Assembly (NCBI GenBank): GCA_024680055.1
Contig: JAILCP010000064.1
Span: 1 to 49,188, forward strand
Direction of reading: 5' to 3'
From: Lachnospiraceae bacterium
Lineage (GTDB): Bacteria > Bacillota > Clostridia > Lachnospirales > Lachnospiraceae
Length of the DNA stretch: 49,188 nt
Shown here: piece after piece, positions 43,313 through 49,188 of the stretch
How the letters are laid out: each line of letters begins with the position of its first letter
Position numbering within the stretch: position 1 is the first letter of the stretch
The notes under the pieces: model-generated
Database searches by the model: none
What the model was told of the DNA's origin: nothing
Seen by the model: the letters and a program-made list of their open reading frames with translations, nothing else
Made by a program: the position numbers and the translations under genes

Positions 43313-44539
43313 ATGAAATTAAAAAATAACGTTGTATGGGGAACCATCAGTACCATCTGTGTCATGATTATGTTGATGATGCCATTGGCATCTGTGACAG
43401 TAAGAGCCGAAGGTGCAGGAAGGATGGTGCTTGGACTTAGCGATACAACAGGAAATGTTGGAGACAAGGTGATTGTCTATGCTACAGCAAAGGACGCAAG
43501 TAATCAGTCGGTGAGTGCCGATATGACAATTACCTATAATGCAAGTGTATTGGAATATGTGGGAAGTAACGCATCCAGTGCCAATGCATCCGGAAGCACG
43601 GTGACAGCTAACGGCAGCAGCATCAATGTGACATTTAAGGTAATTGGTGCCGGAAGTTGTAATTTCGTGGTTAAAGGAAAGAACGATGCCGGAAGTTTAA
43701 CGTCTGCAGGAGCCGGTTTTACCGCAAGTGCAGAGGGGGAAACTGAAGCAGAACCTAAGGAATCACCGAAGCCAAGTGAAGAAGTGAAGGAAAGCGCTAC
43801 ACCTGAGAAGACTCAGGAGACCACAGCCATGCCTACCTTTGAAATTGACGGAAAGACCTATGAGGTTTCCTCAAATTACAGTCAGGAATTAATAAACAAA
43901 GGATTTACCCAGACGGATGTTACCGTTCAAGGTGTGGATGTAAAAGGCCTTTCTTACGGCGATCAGTGGCTTGTACTTTATTTGGTAAATACAGAGGATG
44001 ACAGTGATAACGGATACTATTTATACGACAAAGACAAAGAAGAGATTTGTCCGTATTTAGGATATTCTGTGGGAGAAGAAATTAGTTCCGATCAGGACAC
44101 AGATTCTGCAGAAAAGTATGATAAGCTTAGCAAAGACTATGATGATTTAAAGAAAACCAATCGTAAAATGCTGATTGGAATCATTGTGGGCGTTGTGGTT
44201 TTTGTTCTGATTCTTATCAACTTAATTATTTTCCGTAAAATCAACGGATCCGGTGAGGATGAGTACGAGGATGAAGATGAAGATGAAGATGAGGACCAGA
44301 TTTTTGAACAACCGGTAAAATCGGTAAAAACAAAAGAAACTAAACAAGAGAGCCCTTATCTCAAAGAAAAACCATCCAAGAGCGTTAAGAAGGATGAAGA
44401 AGAACGTCTTGCTATGAAACATTTGGCAGAGGACGTTGGAGATGTGATGAAACAGGAACAAGAACCTGTTAAGACAGCAAAGAAAGCGGCAGAAACCAAT
44501 GACGACGGTCTGGAAATAATTGATTTTGAAGACTTGTAG
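43313..44539 (+). CDS. Membrane-anchored protein with cohesin-like extracellular domain
   Basis: 408 residues from ATG 43313, eight bases after GGAGG. A signal peptide covers about 1-31. Residues 35-145 have a cohesin-like pattern (VGDKVIVYATAKDASNQSVSADMTITYNASVLEYVG). A Pro/Glu/Thr linker follows (145-185), then a second domain (185-270). A membrane segment is at about 285-307, followed by an acidic stretch (EDEYEDEDEDEDED) and a charged cytoplasmic tail. No dockerin partner was seen in the window. Function unknown. Confidence 0.8.
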   Translation: MKLKNNVVWGTISTICVMIMLMMPLASVTVRAEGAGRMVLGLSDTTGNVGDKVIVYATAKDASNQSVSADMTITYNASVLEYVGSNASSANASGSTVTANGSSINVTFKVIGAGSCNFVVKGKNDAGSLTSAGAGFTASAEGETEAEPKESPKPSEEVKESATPEKTQETTAMPTFEIDGKTYEVSSNYSQELINKGFTQTDVTVQGVDVKGLSYGDQWLVLYLVNTEDDSDNGYYLYDKDKEEICPYLGYSVGEEISSDQDTDSAEKYDKLSKDYDDLKKTNRKMLIGIIVGVVVFVLILINLIIFRKINGSGEDEYEDEDEDEDEDQIFEQPVKSVKTKETKQESPYLKEKPSKSVKKDEEERLAMKHLAEDVGDVMKQEQEPVKTAKKAAETNDDGLEIIDFEDL

Positions 44540-44556
44540 GAAACTACAAGTCTTTT
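44529..44556 (+). terminator. Hairpin overlapping a stop codon, weak terminator
   Basis: 11-bp stem AAGACTTGTAG/CTACAAGTCTT with a GAAA tetraloop; the stop codon is in the stem. Only a short T run follows, so read-through into clpC is likely. Confidence 0.6.
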
Positions 44557-44587
44557 CCATAATTGAAGCCCAAACGTGGAGGTAACT

Positions 44588-47032
44588 ATGAGGAAAACAT
44601 ATACAAAAAAAGCGGAAAAGGCGTTAAAATTAGCCAACCAGGCATCCAAAAGGATGAACCATCTTTATATTGGAACAGAGCACATTCTTTTGGGATTATT
44701 GAAAGAAGGCACCGGTGTGGCAGCACAGGTGTTGATGGAAATGAATGTGGAAGAAGAACAGTTGGCCAATTTGATTGAGGAATTAATTGCACCGGGAAGC
44801 GATGTTTTAATCGCAGATCGGGACGGCTATTCACCAAGTACAGTGCGTGTCTTGGAAAGAGCAGAGCTGGAGGCAGAGCGATTCAAAGAAGAACAAATCG
44901 GAACAGAGCATTTGCTTTTGGCCCTGGTGAAAGATCAGGAATGTGCGGCAACAAGACTTTTAAACACCATGGGTGTAAATGTACAAAAAATTTATGTGGA
45001 AACACTGGCGGCCATGGGAATGGACAATGCAAGACTGAAGGAAGAATTACTTCCATTAACCGGTGGAAAGAAGCAGGAGAACCATATTTTAGACCAGTAT
45101 TCCAGAGATTTAACAGAACTTGCAAGAGATGGAAAACTGGATCCGGTTATTGGACGTACCAAGGAAATTCACAGAGCAATTCAGATTCTCAGCAGACGTG
45201 GAAAGAACAATCCTTGTCTTGTGGGAGAACCTGGAGTTGGAAAAACTGCCATTGTGGAAGGTTTGGCATCTCTTATTGTAGAGGGTACGGTTCCGGATAC
45301 GGTAAAGGATAAACGTCTTGTAAATCTTGATCTATCAGGCATTGTTGCAGGTACAAAATATCGTGGTGAGTTTGAGGAGAGAATCAAGCAGATTATTAAA
45401 GAGGTAAAAGATCAGGGTAACATTATTCTTTTTATCGATGAAATCCATACCATTATCGGAGCAGGAGGAGCAGAAGGCGCCATTGATGCGTCCAATATTT
45501 TAAAGCCGTCTCTTGCCCGAGGAGAAATTCAGTTGATTGGAGCCACCACCCTGGAAGAATATCGTAAGCATATTGAAAAGGATGCGGCTCTGGAGAGAAG
45601 ATTTCAGCCAATTACGGTGGAAGAGCCTACAGAGATGGAAGCCATCGAGATTTTACAGGGAATCAAAGGAAAATACGAAGAGCATCATCATGTGATTATT
45701 ACAGATGAGGCGGTGGAAGCAGCGGTAAAACTGTCTACCCGTTACATCAACGACAGAAATCTGCCGGATAAAGCCATTGACGTAATCGATGAGGCAGCCA
45801 GCAAGGTAAAATTACAGCAGATTAAGGTACCGGAGACCAAGAAAAAACTGGAAGAAGAGGTACAGGAGCTGAATGAAAGCTTTGAAGAAGCGCTGGCGGA
45901 TGGCGATTTTACCAAAGCCTCAGAAATAAAGGCGCTTCGCCGTGAAAAGAGCGAAGAACTGGAAAAGGTAAATAAGCGTTTCGAACGAAAGCAGAATCAT
46001 ACACACACCAAAATCGGTGCAGAGGAAATCGCCAATATGGTTTCCCAGTGGACGAAAATTCCATTGAACCGTTTGGAAGAAAAGGAAAGTGCCCGACTTG
46101 AAAAGATGGACGGCGTGCTTCACAAACGTGTGGTAGGGCAGGACGAGGCCGTATCTGCTGTGGTACGCGCGGTAAAAAGAGGTCGTGTGGGCTTAAAAGA
46201 TCCAAATCGCCCAATCGGATCCTTTTTATTCCTCGGACCTACCGGAGTTGGTAAAACGGAATTGAGCAAAGCATTGGCTGAGGCCATGTTTGGAGATGAA
46301 AAATCACTGATCAGAGTTGATATGTCAGAGTACATGGAAAAGCACAGTGTGTCTAAAATGATTGGATCACCGCCCGGATATGTTGGATACGATGAGGGCG
46401 GACAGCTGTCAGAAAAGGTGCGCCGAAATCCGTATGCGGTTATTTTGTTTGATGAAATTGAAAAAGCCCACCCGGATGTGTTCAACATCCTTTTACAGGT
46501 GCTTGACGACGGACATATTACCGATGCACAGGGCCGTAGAATCGATTTTAAGAACACTATTATCATTATGACATCCAATGCAGGGGCTCAGGCGATTATT
46601 GCGCCAAAAAGCCTTGGATTTGCCTCCAAGAGAGATGCAAATCACGACTATGAAGTGATGAAAAACGGTGTTATGGAAGAAGTAAAACGAATTTTTAAGC
46701 CGGAATTTTTGAACCGTATTGATGAAACTATTGTATTCCATACCCTGAACATGGAGCAGATGAAGCAGATTGTAACCATTCAGGCAGCAACTTTAATTGC
46801 CAGATGCAAGGAAAGTTTAAATATAAAACTCTCGATTACATCAGCGGTAAAAGAGTACATTGTCAAAACAGCATACGATCAAAAATACGGTGCAAGACCG
46901 TTAAAGAGAATGATTCAGGCAAAGGTGGAAGATCCTTTGGCAGAAGAAATCCTGAACGGAAGGGTAAAAGCAGGCGATACTGTGGTGCTTGGAATTCGTC
47001 AGGAAAAGCTTCACTACACAGTGAAGAAATAA
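44588..47032 (+). CDS. clpC: ClpC AAA+ unfoldase of the Clp protease
   Basis: 814 residues from ATG 44588, six bases after GGAGGT. Clp N-terminal repeats (about 1-150), first AAA module with Walker A GEPGVGKT (213-220) and DEIHTIIG, a middle UVR-type coiled region (about 415-470), second AAA module with GPTGVGKT (550-557), and a ClpB-type D2-small domain. It unfolds proteins for ClpP. The usual partners ctsR, mcsA and mcsB are not in the window; no CtsR box was identified. Confidence 0.96.
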   Translation: MRKTYTKKAEKALKLANQASKRMNHLYIGTEHILLGLLKEGTGVAAQVLMEMNVEEEQLANLIEELIAPGSDVLIADRDGYSPSTVRVLERAELEAERFKEEQIGTEHLLLALVKDQECAATRLLNTMGVNVQKIYVETLAAMGMDNARLKEELLPLTGGKKQENHILDQYSRDLTELARDGKLDPVIGRTKEIHRAIQILSRRGKNNPCLVGEPGVGKTAIVEGLASLIVEGTVPDTVKDKRLVNLDLSGIVAGTKYRGEFEERIKQIIKEVKDQGNIILFIDEIHTIIGAGGAEGAIDASNILKPSLARGEIQLIGATTLEEYRKHIEKDAALERRFQPITVEEPTEMEAIEILQGIKGKYEEHHHVIITDEAVEAAVKLSTRYINDRNLPDKAIDVIDEAASKVKLQQIKVPETKKKLEEEVQELNESFEEALADGDFTKASEIKALRREKSEELEKVNKRFERKQNHTHTKIGAEEIANMVSQWTKIPLNRLEEKESARLEKMDGVLHKRVVGQDEAVSAVVRAVKRGRVGLKDPNRPIGSFLFLGPTGVGKTELSKALAEAMFGDEKSLIRVDMSEYMEKHSVSKMIGSPPGYVGYDEGGQLSEKVRRNPYAVILFDEIEKAHPDVFNILLQVLDDGHITDAQGRRIDFKNTIIIMTSNAGAQAIIAPKSLGFASKRDANHDYEVMKNGVMEEVKRIFKPEFLNRIDETIVFHTLNMEQMKQIVTIQAATLIARCKESLNIKLSITSAVKEYIVKTAYDQKYGARPLKRMIQAKVEDPLAEEILNGRVKAGDTVVLGIRQEKLHYTVKK

Positions 47033-47132
47033 AAGTCTTAAATTATTATAAAGCGCTAGAATTTAAGGTCAGAGTGGTTTATAATGTGAATTACATTTAA
47101 GGATATGCCAATTGGCTATAAGGAGGATTGAA

Positions 47133-47546
47133 ATGTCAGTAGTAAAAGAACTGATCAGAGCAGAAAAGACCGGAGAAATCAGCTTCGGAAATTATGAATT
47201 AGCTCAGAAAGAGAAAGTGGAAGATTTCAAATTTGGTGGAGATATTTATAAGGTTAAGACCTATAAGGACATAACCAAATTGGAAAAGAACGGTTCTTTT
47301 GTATACGAGTCAGTTCCGGGAACTGCCGTTACCGGATTAGTGGAAACAGAAGAGGGAATGAAGTTCACTGTAGAGGGTACTACAGATGCTCAGATTACAG
47401 TAGAGCTTGGAGATGAAGCGGAATACGCAATTAATATTAACGGAGAAGAAACCGGAAGCATGAAGACCAACTTAGGTGGAAAAGTAACCATCAGTGTGGA
47501 ATTAAATGAAGGGGAACAATCCTCTGTAATTATTACCAGAAAGTAG
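47133..47546 (+). CDS. Conserved small protein of unknown function
   Basis: 137 residues from ATG 47133, eight bases after AGGAGG; an in-frame TTG precedes that site. No signal or membrane segment; beta-rich, with KTYKDITKLEKNGSFVYESV and a Gly-rich NLGGKVTISV. Similar proteins are, from memory, sometimes labelled endosialidase in Lachnospiraceae genomes; there is no catalytic evidence for that. It lies between clpC and radA and ends at its own terminator. A TATAAT (about 47081) may provide a promoter. Confidence 0.75.
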   Translation: MSVVKELIRAEKTGEISFGNYELAQKEKVEDFKFGGDIYKVKTYKDITKLEKNGSFVYESVPGTAVTGLVETEEGMKFTVEGTTDAQITVELGDEAEYAININGEETGSMKTNLGGKVTISVELNEGEQSSVIITRK

Positions 47547-47562
47547 AAACTAAGCTGAGAGT

Positions 47563-47590
47563 CCGGCCTTTGATTAGGCCGGATTTTTTA
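47563..47590 (+). terminator. Intrinsic terminator
   Basis: TCCGGCCT/AGGCCGGA stem, six-base loop, six T. Confidence 0.92.
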
Positions 47591-47639
47591 TGTAGAATAC
47601 AAGCCCTAAGGGCTTGGAAAGGTTTAAAGAGGGAGTAAC

Positions 47640-48998
47640 ATGGCGAAAGGGAAGTCAACGGTATTTTTTTGTCAAAATTGCGGATATGAATCATCCAAAT
47701 GGATGGGACAATGTCCGGGATGTAAGGAATGGAACACCTTTGTAGAGGAAAAGGTGGTAGCGGTTAACAACAAGAGAGAAACGAAAAAAAGTTTTGAGGT
47801 CAACGTAATTGCCCTAAATGATGTGGAAGTCAACGATGAAGATCGCTGCAGTACAGGAATGCAGGAACTGGATCGGGTTCTTGGGGGCGGACTGGTAAAA
47901 GGTTCTCTTGTTTTGGTGGGAGGAGACCCGGGAATCGGAAAATCCACCCTTTTGCTTCAGGTATGCAAAAATCTTTCCGCCACAGATAAAAAAGTGCTTT
48001 ACATCTCAGGGGAAGAGTCTATGCAGCAGATTAAATTGCGTGCAGACCGCATCGGCAGTTTTGGAAACAGTCTTTCTCTGCTTTGTGAAACATCTCTGAC
48101 CATAATACAAGACATTATTGATAGGGAAAAACCGGAAATTGCAGTGGTGGACTCTATCCAGACCATGTTTTCGGAGGACGTATCTTCTGCTCCGGGAAGC
48201 GTATCTCAAGTGAGAGAGGCTACCAACACATTTATGCATATTGCCAAAGATCAGGGAATTACCATTTTCCTTGTAGGACATGTTACCAAAGAGGGGGTAG
48301 TGGCAGGCCCGAGAGTACTTGAACATATGGTGGATACGGTACTTTATTTTGAGGGCGACAGACATGCGTCCTATCGTGTTTTGCGAGGGGTAAAAAACCG
48401 TTTTGGCTCAACCAATGAAATCGGTGTATTTGAAATGCAAAAAGAGGGCTTGAAAGAAGTGGAGAATCCATCGGAATTTCTGCTGGAAGGAAAGCCAAAA
48501 GATGCTTCCGGTTCAGTGGTGGCATGCTGCATGGAAGGAAGCAGACCAATTCTGGTGGAAGTGCAGGCTTTGGTATGCCGTTCCAACCTAACCAATCCAA
48601 GAAGGACCACGGTGGGTGCAGACATTAATCGTGTAAACCAGCTTATGGCCGTTTTGGATAAAAGAGGCGGTTACCATCTTGGCAGCTGTGATGCTTACGT
48701 CAACATTGCAGGCGGTATGCGTATGGTGGAACCGGCCATTGATTTGTCCATTGCAGTTGCTCTGGTAACAAGCTACCGGGAAATCAGCGTGGAAAATGAC
48801 ATGATTTGTTTTGGCGAAGTGGGATTAAGCGGCGAAGTTCGCTCAGTTTCCATGGCAGAACAACGAATCAAAGAGGCCATCAAAATGGGCTTTAAAAAGT
48901 GCATTCTCCCAAAGACCAATCTAAAAAACATTTCCGATGTGGAAGGGATAGAATTAATAGGCATCGAATCCGTTACAGACTTAAGAAATATACTTTAG
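47640..48998 (+). CDS. radA: DNA repair ATPase RadA/Sms
   Basis: 452 residues. Zinc finger Cys11, Cys14, Cys25, Cys28; Walker A GDPGIGKST (95-103); the RadA mark KNRFGS; and a Lon-protease-like C-terminal domain. RadA helps branch migration in recombination. An AGGGAG site precedes the ATG. A CAAGCCC-TAA-GGGCTTG hairpin (47601-47617) lies in the short leader. No clear terminator before the promoters that follow. Confidence 0.97.
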   Translation: MAKGKSTVFFCQNCGYESSKWMGQCPGCKEWNTFVEEKVVAVNNKRETKKSFEVNVIALNDVEVNDEDRCSTGMQELDRVLGGGLVKGSLVLVGGDPGIGKSTLLLQVCKNLSATDKKVLYISGEESMQQIKLRADRIGSFGNSLSLLCETSLTIIQDIIDREKPEIAVVDSIQTMFSEDVSSAPGSVSQVREATNTFMHIAKDQGITIFLVGHVTKEGVVAGPRVLEHMVDTVLYFEGDRHASYRVLRGVKNRFGSTNEIGVFEMQKEGLKEVENPSEFLLEGKPKDASGSVVACCMEGSRPILVEVQALVCRSNLTNPRRTTVGADINRVNQLMAVLDKRGGYHLGSCDAYVNIAGGMRMVEPAIDLSIAVALVTSYREISVENDMICFGEVGLSGEVRSVSMAEQRIKEAIKMGFKKCILPKTNLKNISDVEGIELIGIESVTDLRNIL

Positions 48999-49018
48999 AA
49001 GAAAAAATAAAAAACCGG

Positions 49019-49047
49019 TTGACAAACCCGGCGTACCATGATATTCT
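49019..49047 (+). promoter_or_regulatory. Upstream promoter P1 of a probable rRNA operon
   Basis: TTGACA, 17-bp spacer, TATTCT, 21 bp after radA. A CTGTCG/CGACAG hairpin with an A-rich loop (49055-49073) starts the transcript. Confidence 0.65.
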
Positions 49048-49095
49048 AATTTGGCTGTCGAAAAAAACGACAGAAAATAAAAAATAAAAAAGTTG

Positions 49096-49124
49096 TTGAC
49101 AAGCGAGTGACAGCCTGATATAAT
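49096..49124 (+). promoter_or_regulatory. Downstream promoter P2 of a probable rRNA operon
   Basis: TTGACA, 17-bp spacer, TATAAT, perfect consensus with an A/T-rich upstream stretch. Then a leader (49131-49188) containing AAAGAACATTGATAACTG-type sequence that resembles rRNA leaders in Firmicutes. No rRNA gene lies in the window, so the operon identity is inferred. Confidence 0.6.
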
Positions 49125-49188
49125 ATACGAGTTGTTGTTCGAAGGAAACAACAAAGAACATTGATAACTGAACAGTGAGACAACCTTG

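Noticed and set aside
44221-44557. Minus-strand ORFs over acidic or Lys-rich tails
   Set aside because: They are compositional shadows of GAT/GAA/AAA-rich genes with no ribosome binding sites.

Overview
The window looks like a chromosomal segment of a low-to-moderate GC, Gram-positive anaerobe, most likely a Lachnospiraceae-type member of the Clostridia. Evidence: AGGAGG-type ribosome binding sites, many SigA-like TTGACA-17-TATAAT promoters, a class B sortase beside a giant Cna_B adhesin, DUF4430 and Big_2 surface proteins, a short serA without an ACT domain in a serC-serA-DUF1015 run, a pyrBI pair, ClpC and RadA. The species cannot be named from the sequence alone. No phage, IS element or CRISPR array was seen.

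Layout. 1-10 kb is a cell-surface region: the 3' part of a secreted Ig/DUF4430 protein, a class B sortase, and a 2171-residue adhesin with a sortase-like motif but no membrane anchor. 10-11.1 kb holds a small conserved protein and a minus-strand non-coding RNA built from four units at an exact 62-nt period. 11.1-14.2 kb has a DegV protein and the cysteine operon cysK-cysE, preceded by a 33-codon leader ORF with 11 Cys codons, an antiterminator and a terminator. 14.2-19.2 kb has a two-component system, two divergent secreted Ig-like proteins and a 73-bp tandem repeat. 19.3-25.4 kb has a sodium/solute symporter, an MBL-fold nuclease, a phosphoesterase, a DtxR-family repressor with twin operators and a possible divergent small RNA, a TetR regulator and a 37-residue membrane peptide.

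25.4-34.2 kb is a mostly co-directional run: small alarmone synthetase, TrmO, a radical SAM activase-like protein, an XRE-TPR regulator with two small metalloprotease-like proteins, a CBS/DRTGG family II pyrophosphatase, a sulfite-reductase-like Fe-S protein and an RsmF-type methyltransferase. 34.2-40.9 kb is metabolic: serine synthesis (serC, serA, DUF1015), formimino-group transfer to folate (ftcD, fchA) and, on the minus strand, aspartate transcarbamoylase (pyrB, pyrI). 41-49 kb has an orphan peptide-binding lipoprotein, a cohesin-like membrane protein, clpC, a small conserved protein and radA. The window ends in two tandem strong promoters and a leader resembling the start of an rRNA operon.

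The most interesting object is the cysK leader (12018-12262). Its arrangement is that of a classical ribosome-mediated cysteine attenuator: Cys codon runs, an antiterminator half lying inside the leader ORF that pairs with the 5' arm of the terminator, and a GC-rich hairpin with seven T just before cysK. The second is the four-unit 62-nt RNA at 10566-10851. All functional names rest on motif recognition by eye; no database search was run.
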